Shown in pieces: positions 16,660 to 25,291 of a stretch of DNA of 52,693 bases. The notes below the pieces were generated by a model, which was given only the letters and a program-made list of their open reading frames with translations, ran no database searches and was not told the DNA's origin. The position numbers and the translations under genes were made by a program. This DNA comes from Pseudomonadota bacterium. Its GTDB lineage: Bacteria; Myxococcota_A; UBA796; SXON01. How positions within the stretch are numbered: the stretch's first letter is position 1; each line of letters starts with the position of its first letter. The stretch is from assembly GCA_030684355.1 (NCBI GenBank), contig JAUXTN010000225.1, positions 1-52,693 of the forward strand, written 5' to 3'.

Positions 16660-19424
16660 GGGCGGAGGATAGCGGAAACCCCGGGCCGGTGACGACGGCG
16701 CAGCAGCGCGAGGCCGACGAGTGCGAGCCAGCCCGGGGCGGGCGGCCCCGAGGCGCAGCCTCCACCGCCACCGCCCCCACACCCCTCCGGGCCCGCGGAC
16801 ACGGCAGCGGTGTCGGCGGTGTCTGATACCCGAGCTGTATCGGATGTGTCACTCGTGTCGGTCGAAGCCGAGGAGTCGGATGTGTCGCGAGATGTGTCGC
16901 CACCCGTCTCGCCCGATGTATCGCGGCCTGTATCAGCGGCCGTGTCGCCCGTCTCCGTCCCGCCCGTGTCGCTCCCAGCGACCGGCCAGCCGTACACGCG
17001 CACGCTCCCCGCCGCGGCACCGGGCACCCCCACCAGGAGCTCCCGCCACCCGTCGCCGTCCACGTCGGCGCCGCCCACCGCGGACCCGAAGGCCTCCGCC
17101 CCCGTGCCGGCGAAGGTGACACACGCCGTGAGGTTCGCCGCGCACACCGATACCTCCCCCGCGCCGCCCGCCGCCCCGGGGATGCCGATCGCCACGTCGT
17201 CCGCGAGGTCACCGTCGAGGTCCCCGAGGTTCGCGAGGGAGCGGCCGTAGTGGTCAGCGGCAGTGCTGCCCGTGAGCGTCAGGCTCGCCGTGGACGCGAG
17301 GCCGGCGGCCGAGCCCGGGTACACGTAGACGGCGCCCGGCTCGAGGGTCGTCCCCTCGTCGGACGCGCCCACGACGAGGTCGTCGAAGCCGTCGCCGTCG
17401 AGGTCCGCGAGCGTGACGCCGGTGCCCCAGTCCACGTGGGAGCGGGGCCCGGAGAGCCAGTCCGCCCAGTCCGAGACCCCGGTCGCCTGGCCCCGGAAGA
17501 GCCACATGACCCCGTAGCGATCGGTCATCCCCGCCACGAGGTCGTCGTAGCCGTCGCCGTCCACGTCGCCGCTGCCCGCCGCGGTGTCACCGAAGCCGTC
17601 GTCCGCGTCGGCGTGGTCGTAGGGCTTCTCGATCCAGTGCTCCTCGCGCACGCCCGCGGGATCGCCGAAGAGCACGACCACGGACTCGCCGTGGGGGTAG
17701 CACCCCCACGCGGCGCTGAAGAAGGCGTCTCCGAAGCCGTCCCCGTCGAGGTCTCCGGCGGAGCCCACGCGGTCGCCCACGCTGCCGCGGCAGTCCGTGA
17801 CGGCGTAGTCCGCCACGACATCGAGCCCCGTCGCCCGCCCCAGGTGGATCCACGCCGGCGGCCCGCCCCCCTGCGCCGGCGCGCCGACGCCCACGTCATC
17901 CAGGCCGTCCCCGTCGAGGTCCCCGACGCCCGCGGCGTGGCCGTACTCGCCCTCCGGGACGCTCCCCGAGAGGAGGACCACCGGCGTCGTCACCACGCCG
18001 GACGCCGACCCCGCGTAGACATAGACCCCGCCTGCGTCAGGCCCCCCGTCGTCGCTCCAGGGCGCGTAGACGAGCACGTCCTCGTAGCCATCTCCGTCCA
18101 CGTCGCCCGCGCCCGCCACGTCGGCGCCGAAGCCGCCGTCGTACACCGCGCCGGGGAGCGCCACCGCGAGCGCGAGGTCGGGGCCCCCCGCACCGCCGGG
18201 CACCCATGCTCCTGGGCCGTCGTCGCCGGTGAGGTAGACGAGGTCGTCGTAGCCGTCGGCGTCGAGGTCCCCCACCGCGCTCGCCACGCCGAGGCCCGCG
18301 CCCGCCGCGCCGGTGTACGCGGCCTCTTCGGTCGGGAGCGCGCCGTCGTACCCGACCAGCACGAGCGCGCCGCCGTCGTCGCCGCCCGTCTCGTCGTCGG
18401 GCGCGCCCGCCGGGACCTCCTGTGCGCCGTCGCCGTCGAGGTCCCCCGCCTGCCCCAGCGTCGCGCCGAGCAGGCCCGCGCCCTCGAGCGCCACCCCGAC
18501 GGTCGCGATCCCGCCCGCGTTCTCGTAGAGCATGACACGGCTCACCCCCGCGCGCGGGGCGCCCGCGAGCACGTCGATGTCCCCATCGCCGTCGACGTCC
18601 GCGAGCGCCACGGACAGCCCGAGCGCCTCGTGGTCGACCTCGTGCGTCATCGCCCACGTCGGCGTCGCCACCACCCCCGTCGGGTCACCGTTGTACACGT
18701 AGACCGCGCCGGCCCAGTCTTCCGACCCGCCGTCCTGCGGGGCGCCGACCACCACCTCGTCGTAGCCGTCCCCATCCACGTCGGCCCCGGAAGCCACGGC
18801 CCACCCGTGGTAGTAGAACGCCGCGCGGCCGAGGATCGTGGCGTCCGGCACGCTCGAAACGCCGGCGGCGCCGCCGAGGTGAACGAACACCGCGCCACAC
18901 GCGGCGCCCCCGGTGGAGTCGAACGCGCTGCCGACGACGAGGTCCGCGTAGCCGTCGCCGTTCACGTCCCCCGCCGCGGCCGAAACGCCCTGGCTCACGA
19001 ACCCTGCGATCACGACGGTGGGGCTCGCCGAGAGCCCGACTGCCGAGCCCGCGTATACCCACACCGAGCCGCCGAACACGACGGCCACCTCGCCGTAACC
19101 ATCGCCGTCGGTGTCCCCGAGGCCGACGGCGGCCACGGTGTCGGTGACGGCTCCCGTCGGGCCGTCGACCACGTACGGCGTGGTGGAGGGGCCGGTGGGG
19201 GTGCCACTGTAGACATGGACCGCCGCGGCGCAGCCATCGCAGTCGGGCGCGCCCGCGGTCACCACGACCACGTCGGAGAGCCCGTCCCCATCGACATCCA
19301 CGGACGCCACGGCCCGCCCGCGGCTCGCCAGGTTCGCGGGCTCGGCGCCGCTCAGCTCCGTCTGGAGCGCGAGCGTGGCGAGACCGCGGCCGGCGAAGGC
19401 GGTCCCGGTGAGGAGGAGGAGCAT
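16656..19424 (-). CDS. FG-GAP repeat surface protein with MYXO-CTERM-like tail
   Basis: A 922-residue secreted protein. The signal peptide MLLLLTGTAFA is followed by FG-GAP/integrin-alpha-like repeats with recurring DVDGDGxxD and DLDGDGxDD calcium loops to about residue 830. Then come a Thr/Asp/Ser-rich linker (DTG, DTS) and a tail consisting of a CGGGGGGGC cluster, a hydrophobic helix and an RRRHRPG end, like MYXO-CTERM sorting signals. The ATG at 19424 has GAGG about 5 nt upstream and a TACGCT box near 19445-19450. It overlaps the glycosidase-like lipoprotein by 4 nt (ATGA). It probably forms one or two seven-bladed propellers on the cell surface. Confidence 0.87.
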   Translation of the reverse strand: MLLLLTGTAFAGRGLATLALQTELSGAEPANLASRGRAVASVDVDGDGLSDVVVVTAGAPDCDGCAAAVHVYSGTPTGPSTTPYVVDGPTGAVTDTVAAVGLGDTDGDGYGEVAVVFGGSVWVYAGSAVGLSASPTVVIAGFVSQGVSAAAGDVNGDGYADLVVGSAFDSTGGAACGAVFVHLGGAAGVSSVPDATILGRAAFYYHGWAVASGADVDGDGYDEVVVGAPQDGGSEDWAGAVYVYNGDPTGVVATPTWAMTHEVDHEALGLSVALADVDGDGDIDVLAGAPRAGVSRVMLYENAGGIATVGVALEGAGLLGATLGQAGDLDGDGAQEVPAGAPDDETGGDDGGALVLVGYDGALPTEEAAYTGAAGAGLGVASAVGDLDADGYDDLVYLTGDDGPGAWVPGGAGGPDLALAVALPGAVYDGGFGADVAGAGDVDGDGYEDVLVYAPWSDDGGPDAGGVYVYAGSASGVVTTPVVLLSGSVPEGEYGHAAGVGDLDGDGLDDVGVGAPAQGGGPPAWIHLGRATGLDVVADYAVTDCRGSVGDRVGSAGDLDGDGFGDAFFSAAWGCYPHGESVVVLFGDPAGVREEHWIEKPYDHADADDGFGDTAAGSGDVDGDGYDDLVAGMTDRYGVMWLFRGQATGVSDWADWLSGPRSHVDWGTGVTLADLDGDGFDDLVVGASDEGTTLEPGAVYVYPGSAAGLASTASLTLTGSTAADHYGRSLANLGDLDGDLADDVAIGIPGAAGGAGEVSVCAANLTACVTFAGTGAEAFGSAVGGADVDGDGWRELLVGVPGAAAGSVRVYGWPVAGSDTGGTETGDTAADTGRDTSGETGGDTSRDTSDSSASTDTSDTSDTARVSDTADTAAVSAGPEGCGGGGGGGCASGPPAPGWLALVGLALLRRRHRPGVSAILRP

Positions 19425-19568
19425 GGGTGCCTCGGCGGGGACTCCAGCGTACCACCGGGCCCGCACGAATCCGGACCCAAGGCAGATGGGGCCCGGCCGC
19501 GGGCCTGACGTGGTCGTGGACACCGACGTGCCGGTCCGGCGGCGTGACGACGGGCCCGCTCCTGCTCG

Positions 19569-21989
19569 TCAGCCGCGCTTCTTCTTGGCACGCCGGGGAG
19601 CGGGCGGCCGCGCGAGGCCTTCGGGCCACAACACCTGGAGCATGTCGCGCGCGGGGATCGCGATCTCCGGGGCGAACCGTCCCAAGAGGGCCACGTCCTG
19701 GCCCTTCACGGCCACCATCGCGGCGTGGAGGGGTTCGGCGCGATCGCGGAGGCCGACCGCGATCTGCAAGGCGTCGTCGGTGTGGTCGGCGCGGATGAGG
19801 GCGGCGAGGAAGGCGAGGAGGGACCTGGTGTCCTCGAGGGGGTCGCGGATCCTGGCGAAGTGGTGCCAGAGGCGGAGGGAGGCCGTCGGGAGATGCGCTG
19901 CCAGCGAGTGAAGCACGAACTGAACAAACCACGCTGCTCCCGTGTCGGCTACCCCCAACAACCGCTCGGTTGGCACTTCAGCGTCCGGTTCCCGCACGAT
20001 GGAGGCCAGCGCGGCAACCAGGACCGGGACGTCGGCACTCCCCAGCGCCACGGCTCGCATCGAGCTTTGACGTGCGAGAGCGAGCTGCTCGGCGAAGGGT
20101 GTCATCGTGGAGACGGTCTTGTAGACCTGCTCCCAGCCTTCCCGGGTTTCGTGGTCCGAGCGCCCGTGCTGGCTGCCAGAGCCGGGCAGGATGCGCCAGA
20201 GCGCCACGTCGGCCTCCGTCAGGAGTGAACCGACCACGCCGCCGTCGACGAGCATCGCCGCGAGGTGCCGCCGGAACACCAACTGCCAGCATCCTGCCCG
20301 GAACCCCGCAGCCTCGACGTCCGACGGTTCGCAGCTTTCGAGCATCGGAGTGGGAAGTACCCCCTCACAGACGCTCGCTCGCACGCACGCCCAGGTTCCT
20401 TCCCCGGCCGTCACGCGGGCGAGGGAAACCGCCCATAGCCCCGTCCGGAGCTCCTTGTGCCCCGCCACCCCGCGGGCCAATTCGTCCACAGGTACGCCCC
20501 CCATCGCGAGCGACGCCATCAGCACTTCCCCCAACTCCCGCTCCACCCCCATCCCCTCGAAGTCGATCCCCTTCGCGATCTCCACCGCCTCCTTCGCGAG
20601 CTTTTTCCGCTCGGCCAGCTTCTTGACCGGCTCCCCGCTCGCGCCCATCTGTACCAAGAGCTCGCGCAAGCCCTTCTCGTCGCCCCCAACCTGGTCGATC
20701 GCGCGGCTCCACAACGCGCGCTGCATCCCCCCCTCCGGCAGCGCCCGCGCCAGCGCCAACGAGAGGTCCGCCTCCCCCGGAGAAGCGAGCAGTTGCGCCC
20801 CGAGCGCCTGCAGGTCATCGATGTCGTAGAGGGTCTCCAGGCACCGCGCGAGGGAGAGCACCCGGCCGCGATGGCGGCGACTGGCGCGCATCAGGTACCA
20901 GAGGTTGAAGAAGCGCTCGGACACCTGGAAGCCCTGGCGGGCCTCTCCCGGGAGGTCGACCTTGTCGACCAGCCCCTCGTTGTGGAGCCGGTGGAGCTGG
21001 GTGGAGACGGTGTTCACCTCCATGCGCGTGCGCTCGGCGATCGTGGCGGCCGTGGCGGGGTCCCAGTGGTGGGCCAGCGCGTCGAGCACGAGCTGCGCCT
21101 GCTCCGCGAGCTCCTCGAAGCGCGCCTTGTAGAGCGGCGTGCACTGATCGAGGAGCCCCTCGAGCTGCCCCCGGATCTCGGCGCCCGGGCTTGTCGAGAC
21201 CACCTGGAAGAGCTGGACCACCGTGCGCGGGTTTCCGCCCGTGAGCACATGAAGCGCGCGCAGCCGTCCGCTCTTCTCCGCGAACGACGCGGCAAGATCG
21301 GGCTTGCCGGCGTGGATGGCCAGGTTGGCGAGCACCTCGCGGGTCTCCTCAAGCGTCAATCCGCGAAGCGCGTGGGCCTGGAAGAAGTCGTAGAACGCCT
21401 CGCCGTACTCGGTGGTCTCCGCGGGGGGCGCCGGGCTCGCCGCATACACGACGAGCCGCTGCTCCTCACCGAGCACCTTGCGCAGGGCCCAGCGCTCGTC
21501 CTTGTCGAGCCGGCCCAGCAGCTGCTGGAGGTTGTCGATGCACAGCACCATGCCGCGGTGGGCTCGGGTCCACAGGAGCAACCGCTCCAGCGCCATCGGG
21601 GCGCGGACCACCTCGTCGGTGGGTAGCCCCTGGACGAACTGGTCCAGCGCCTCCACCTGGCTGATGTCTCCCTCCTGTTCGAGGGCGTCCGCGAGCGCAT
21701 CGAGGCAGTTGAGCCAGAGGTCGGACAGCCGGGCGACGTTGTATTGCTCCTCGGGAAACGTGAGCGCGATCCACCGCGCGGCGAGCCCCGGGTCACGGGC
21801 CACCTCGGCCGCGGCCCGGCGCAGCAGCGTGGTCTTGCCCATGCCGCGCTGGCCGATAAAGAGCTGGTGCTGGGGCTGGGTCGCGCGGAGGTCCTCCACC
21901 ACCCGGCTGAGGAGCTGGGTCCGCGCCACGAAGCGCTGCACGAGCTCGTCGCTGCCCTGGAGCCCGGGGTTGTAGGCGAGGCCGGTCAT
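19569..21989 (-). CDS. Large AAA/STAND-type ATPase with winged helix
   Basis: An 806-residue protein. An N-terminal P-loop NTPase domain has Walker A IGQRGMGKTT (45-54) and Walker B GMVLCID (146-152), where the usual acidic residue after Asp is Asn (DN), followed by a sensor-like region and VLTGGNPRTV. Next is a winged helix-turn-helix (about 300-350, AATIAERTRMEVNTVSTQLHRL) and a long alpha-helical C-terminal region of about 400 residues ending in a basic RRAKKKRG tail. The ATPase resembles the archaeal-ATPase/AAA_16 group. The gene starts inside the stop of the preceding ATPase gene (ATGA overlap at 21986-21989). The function is unknown; signal sensing or regulation is inferred. Confidence 0.8.
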   Translation of the reverse strand: MTGLAYNPGLQGSDELVQRFVARTQLLSRVVEDLRATQPQHQLFIGQRGMGKTTLLRRAAAEVARDPGLAARWIALTFPEEQYNVARLSDLWLNCLDALADALEQEGDISQVEALDQFVQGLPTDEVVRAPMALERLLLWTRAHRGMVLCIDNLQQLLGRLDKDERWALRKVLGEEQRLVVYAASPAPPAETTEYGEAFYDFFQAHALRGLTLEETREVLANLAIHAGKPDLAASFAEKSGRLRALHVLTGGNPRTVVQLFQVVSTSPGAEIRGQLEGLLDQCTPLYKARFEELAEQAQLVLDALAHHWDPATAATIAERTRMEVNTVSTQLHRLHNEGLVDKVDLPGEARQGFQVSERFFNLWYLMRASRRHRGRVLSLARCLETLYDIDDLQALGAQLLASPGEADLSLALARALPEGGMQRALWSRAIDQVGGDEKGLRELLVQMGASGEPVKKLAERKKLAKEAVEIAKGIDFEGMGVERELGEVLMASLAMGGVPVDELARGVAGHKELRTGLWAVSLARVTAGEGTWACVRASVCEGVLPTPMLESCEPSDVEAAGFRAGCWQLVFRRHLAAMLVDGGVVGSLLTEADVALWRILPGSGSQHGRSDHETREGWEQVYKTVSTMTPFAEQLALARQSSMRAVALGSADVPVLVAALASIVREPDAEVPTERLLGVADTGAAWFVQFVLHSLAAHLPTASLRLWHHFARIRDPLEDTRSLLAFLAALIRADHTDDALQIAVGLRDRAEPLHAAMVAVKGQDVALLGRFAPEIAIPARDMLQVLWPEGLARPPAPRRAKKKRG

Positions 21990-23188
21990 CGGGCGGTCCG
22001 GGCGAGCCAGGCCGCGCGCAGGAGCGGGGATCGGAAGCGCCACCGTGCCTCGTCGTTCGCCAGGTAGCCGTCGTGCTCCAACGTCTCCAGCAGCGCGCTC
22101 CGGTGCTCCTCCCGGTCGGCGTCGGTCCAGTGATTCGCAACGGCCGCCGCGAGGGTCGCCACGGGCGCGCCGTTCGCGTCCGCGGCGCACGCCGACAGGA
22201 TCGCCCTCGCCGCCGCGGCGTCCGTGGGACCAAGCTCGTCGTGCAGCCGCTCCCACCAGGGCGCGAAGTCCTTGCTCGACGAGACGCTCAGGAGCCGCTG
22301 GAACGCGGCCTCGACGCCGTCCACCTCGATGGGGCCCGGCGGCAGGTCCCGGAGCTTGCCGACCAGCAACTGCAGGAAGTACGGGATCGGCCAACCGACG
22401 CGCTCGAGCGCAGCCGCCTTCCCTTCGGGCGTGAGCTGGAGGTCGTACCGCTCCGCGAGGCCGCTGAGGAGCCCGTCCGCGGCCTCCGGTGCCAGGGCGT
22501 CGATCGTGAGGGGCTGGAGGTCGTTGATGAGCTTGCTCCAGTGTTGGCGGCGCGCGAGCGGGGCCAGCCCAATCGACCCGGCGAGCAGCCAGCGCACGTC
22601 GTCACTCCGCTCGGGGCGGCCTTGCCGGAACGCACGGAACCAACCGAGGAAGTCCTGGGCACGGGCGGGCGCGATGGCGAGGAGGCGCAGGAGAAACACC
22701 GGGAGTTCGTCCACCATCACGAGCAGGCGCCCGTGCGGCGGCAGGCTTTGCACCGCGTCCTCGAGGTCCGCGGCGAGCACCGTCCAGGTGGTGGGGGCCG
22801 CCTGCCGGAGCTCCAGGGCGAGCCCGGCCGCGGTGACCTTGGCGATCTCGCCGAGCGTGGACGCCCACGCACGGCCCTTCAGCGCGGAGGCGACATGCTC
22901 GCAGCCGGGCGACGCCGCGATCTCGGCGTAGAGCTTCGAGACGAAGTCGAGCTCGTCCACCGCGTTCTCGGCGCTGAAGTAGACGGCGCCAAACCAGCCC
23001 TCTCTCGCGGCGCCCCCGGCGTGGAGCGCGTACATCAGGGATGTCTTCCCCACGCGGCGCGGCGCCGTGAGGAGGACGTGGTCCGTCTCCAACCGGGCCC
23101 AGAGACGCGCCACATCCCGCGTTCGCCCGTAGAAGTTCCCGCCGACCACCGGCCGGCCACACACGTTTTCGGGGAGGACCTCGCTCAT
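21986..23188 (-). CDS. Archaeal-type AAA ATPase (ATPase_2-like)
   Basis: A 400-residue protein. It opens with VVGGNFYGR, the fragment F(Y/V)GR that precedes the P-loop in this family, then Walker A APRRVGKTS (42-50) and Walker B LLVMVDE (155-161). The C-terminal half contains a predicted winged-helix region (SGLAERYDLQLTPEGK... onward) of the kind that follows the NTPase in ATPase_2 proteins. No effector domain (nuclease, TIR, protease) is visible. The start is ATG at 23188 (MSEVLPEN); an upstream in-frame start 54 nt earlier would run through the operator-like palindromes. It is coupled to the 806-residue ATPase by a 4-nt overlap. Confidence 0.82.
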   Translation of the reverse strand: MSEVLPENVCGRPVVGGNFYGRTRDVARLWARLETDHVLLTAPRRVGKTSLMYALHAGGAAREGWFGAVYFSAENAVDELDFVSKLYAEIAASPGCEHVASALKGRAWASTLGEIAKVTAAGLALELRQAAPTTWTVLAADLEDAVQSLPPHGRLLVMVDELPVFLLRLLAIAPARAQDFLGWFRAFRQGRPERSDDVRWLLAGSIGLAPLARRQHWSKLINDLQPLTIDALAPEAADGLLSGLAERYDLQLTPEGKAAALERVGWPIPYFLQLLVGKLRDLPPGPIEVDGVEAAFQRLLSVSSSKDFAPWWERLHDELGPTDAAAARAILSACAADANGAPVATLAAAVANHWTDADREEHRSALLETLEHDGYLANDEARWRFRSPLLRAAWLARTAR

Positions 23189-23236
23189 ACTACACGCCTG
23201 TTGTACAACAGCAATGTAGTACAACATCCGTGTAGT
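23189..23236. promoter_or_regulatory. Nested palindromic operator-like site
   Basis: Just before the ATPase operon start are a perfect 12-bp palindrome TGTTGTACAACA (23199-23210) and a one-mismatch copy TGTAGTACAACA (23215-23226), 16 bp apart. Both are enclosed by an 8-bp inverted repeat ACTACACG (23189-23196) / CGTGTAGT (23229-23236). The block is AT-richer than its surroundings. The layout fits a dimeric repressor or activator binding site that controls the two-ATPase operon. Confidence 0.6.
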
Positions 23237-23438
23237 GTCCACACCGCCACCCCCTGCGCGAGGGGCCTGGAGGGCGACCGCGCGGGCGCGGGCGGCTCGG
23301 CGCCGTGGGCCGCCGGGAGGCGGCGCACCCGCGCCAGCGGAGCGGCTCTGCCGCGACCCCGGAAGGGCCCGGCCCCGCCGTCCTCGGCGGGGACGCGCCC
23401 GGATGTATCACCGTGTATCAGCGGGCCCGAAGCGCCGT
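23237..23438. other. GC-rich intergenic segment related to the 177-bp element
   Basis: No gene is seen here. The segment contains the string CCGTCCTCGGCGGGGACGCG near 23380-23400, which closely matches the 3' end of the 177-bp element found at 38791 and 42319. Two copies of TGTATCA follow at 23403-23420. It may be a diverged member of the same repeat family. Confidence 0.45.
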
Positions 23439-24371
23439 TCAGGCCCGCCAGCAAACGCAGCGCGCGCAGACGGGGTTGGCGGCGACGTCGATGCCACGAC
23501 GTTCGCGTCGGGCCGCGCGCATGGCGTGCCCCAGTCCCGCCTGCACGTCCGCGGACGACTCCAGGAAGAAGCAGTGGCGCCAGTGTCCGGTCGGATCGAC
23601 CACCCCTGAAGTCCACGGAGCGGAGCACCGCGGCGCCTGCTGCCGACCGCTCGCCAGGAGCAAGAGGCGTGCCCGCGAATACTCCGACATGACGACGAAG
23701 GGGTCGCCCCGGACGCTCTCCAGGAACGCCTGTATCAGCGGCAATTGATCGGCGCGGGGGGGAGTTCCTCGCTGCTCCTCGCGCTCCCCGAACCCCGCGC
23801 TGCTCGTGTCCGCGGCGAGGAGGCTCATCTCGGTGCACCCCGCTCCTCGGGCGGCCTCCCGGATCGACGCCAACTCCGCGGCGTTCTCCGCCCACACCGT
23901 GACCCGCGCGTGAGCGTGATGTCCGGCCAGGGCTCGAACGCCGTCGCGCACCGCGGTCAATCCCCGTACGCCGCGAATGCGCTCGTACACATCGTCGGAA
24001 GCGGCGTCCCACGAGACGAACACCCGTGTCGTGTGCTCCCGGACGAGCGCTGCGTGCTTGCGCAGTGCCAGCCCGTTCGTCATCAACGACACCGGGAGCT
24101 CGCGTGCGAGATCCGGGAGGATGGTGGCAATGTCCGGGTGGGCCAGCGGCTCCCCGCCCGTCAACACGATCTCGCGAAAGCCCACTTTGCGTGCTTCACG
24201 TGCGAGAGCCGCCCATCGCGCGGCGGGCAACTCGCCGTCCTCGGCGTCTCGGAAGGCGCACCCCGCGCAACGACTGGTGCACCGATGCGTCACGTCGAAG
24301 ACCACCACCTCGGGGTGCATCAGGCCCGTCGCTCGCAGCAGGTGGGATCGGATGGCGCGCGCACCAAGCAT
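23439..24371 (-). CDS. Radical SAM protein with C-terminal Cys cluster
   Basis: A 310-residue enzyme. The radical SAM cluster motif is C31-x3-C35-x2-C38 (CTSRCAGC), followed by TGGEPLAHPD (SAM-binding GGE motif) and SLMTNGLAL. The C-terminus has a Cys in CSAPWTSG, one in HCFF, and a terminal CARCVC cluster (Cys302, 305, 307), consistent with a SPASM/twitch-like auxiliary 4Fe-4S site. Such proteins mature peptides or modify small substrates; no precursor peptide gene is evident next to it. The start is ATG at 24371, with weak ribosome site and a TAGGTT box upstream. It lies 250 bp upstream of the ATPase operon on the same strand. Confidence 0.85.
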   Translation of the reverse strand: MLGARAIRSHLLRATGLMHPEVVVFDVTHRCTSRCAGCAFRDAEDGELPAARWAALAREARKVGFREIVLTGGEPLAHPDIATILPDLARELPVSLMTNGLALRKHAALVREHTTRVFVSWDAASDDVYERIRGVRGLTAVRDGVRALAGHHAHARVTVWAENAAELASIREAARGAGCTEMSLLAADTSSAGFGEREEQRGTPPRADQLPLIQAFLESVRGDPFVVMSEYSRARLLLLASGRQQAPRCSAPWTSGVVDPTGHWRHCFFLESSADVQAGLGHAMRAARRERRGIDVAANPVCARCVCWRA

Positions 24372-24436
24372 CGGGAGGCCCTAACCTACAGGTTGTGCGA
24401 TGCTCGGCCTCCGCGGCCGCTCCCCCACCGCGTGTA

Positions 24437-25273
24437 TCAAGATGTATCGGTGAGCCGGGACAGGCGTGCGAGCAGCGCGTCCTCCTCGGCGGGGTCGTGC
24501 TTCGTCCACGGGAGGACGTGCTCGGGCGCCACCGCCCGGTCGAACCAGAACGCCGGTGGAGAGGGGCGGGTGGCCGCGAGCCACACGATGGTGTCGGCGC
24601 CCTCGTCGGGGGTGCGGAGGATGCCGCGGGTGAGCCGGTGGAAGCGCGGGAGGCTCGATGCGACGCCGGGGGAGTCGGCCCAGCCGGGGTGCATCGCGTG
24701 GTGGCCGAGGCGGCGCGCGAGCACGACCTGGGCGCGCTTGCAGCGAGCGTAGGCGACGACGCCGTCGAAGGGCTCGGGCGGGGCAAACATGCCGGCGACG
24801 TCGAGCCGCTGGGTGTACATGCCACCGCTCGTCACCCAGATGGTGGTGGCGGCGCGCAGGCGGCGCGAGAGGCGCCAGGGGCCGACGACGTGCGTGGCGA
24901 CGGTGCGCTCGAGGCCGTCGACCTCCTCGCGGCGGCTCGCAAGCTGGCCGGCGTTGTGGACGAGCACGTCGGGCGTGGGGATGTCGAGGGCACGGATGGA
25001 CGCGAGGCTCGATACATCGAGCCGGGCGAGACGTGTATCACCCGCCAGGGTCGCGCGTGCCACCTCGGCTTTCTGGAGGTCCCGGCACAACATCCAGACG
25101 GTGGCGCCGCGGGCCGCGAGCGCCCGGGTGGCGGCGAGGCCGAGGCCGGAGTTGGCGCCGGTGATGGCGACGACGAGCCCGCGGAGGTCTCGGTCGAGGT
25201 CCGCGGGGTCGAACCGGCGCGCGTGCTTGCGGAAGCCGGGCTGGCCGAAGCCAAAGGGGTCGAGGGGGTGCAT
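24437..25273 (-). CDS. Short-chain dehydrogenase/reductase (DHRS12-like)
   Basis: A 278-residue classical SDR. The Rossmann motif is TGANSGLGLAA (about residues 38-48), with NAG at about 106-108, a catalytic Ser in WVTSGG and the YARCK (YxxxK) catalytic pair. The GMYTQRL segment after the catalytic Ser is typical of DHRS12-like/WWOX-like members rather than FabG. The ATG at 25273 has GGGAG about 5 nt upstream. The substrate is unknown. Its stop codon is followed by GATACA/TGTATC motif copies. Confidence 0.85.
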   Translation of the reverse strand: MHPLDPFGFGQPGFRKHARRFDPADLDRDLRGLVVAITGANSGLGLAATRALAARGATVWMLCRDLQKAEVARATLAGDTRLARLDVSSLASIRALDIPTPDVLVHNAGQLASRREEVDGLERTVATHVVGPWRLSRRLRAATTIWVTSGGMYTQRLDVAGMFAPPEPFDGVVAYARCKRAQVVLARRLGHHAMHPGWADSPGVASSLPRFHRLTRGILRTPDEGADTIVWLAATRPSPPAFWFDRAVAPEHVLPWTKHDPAEEDALLARLSRLTDTS

Positions 25274-25291
25274 CGGGCTCCCGGGAGAGGA

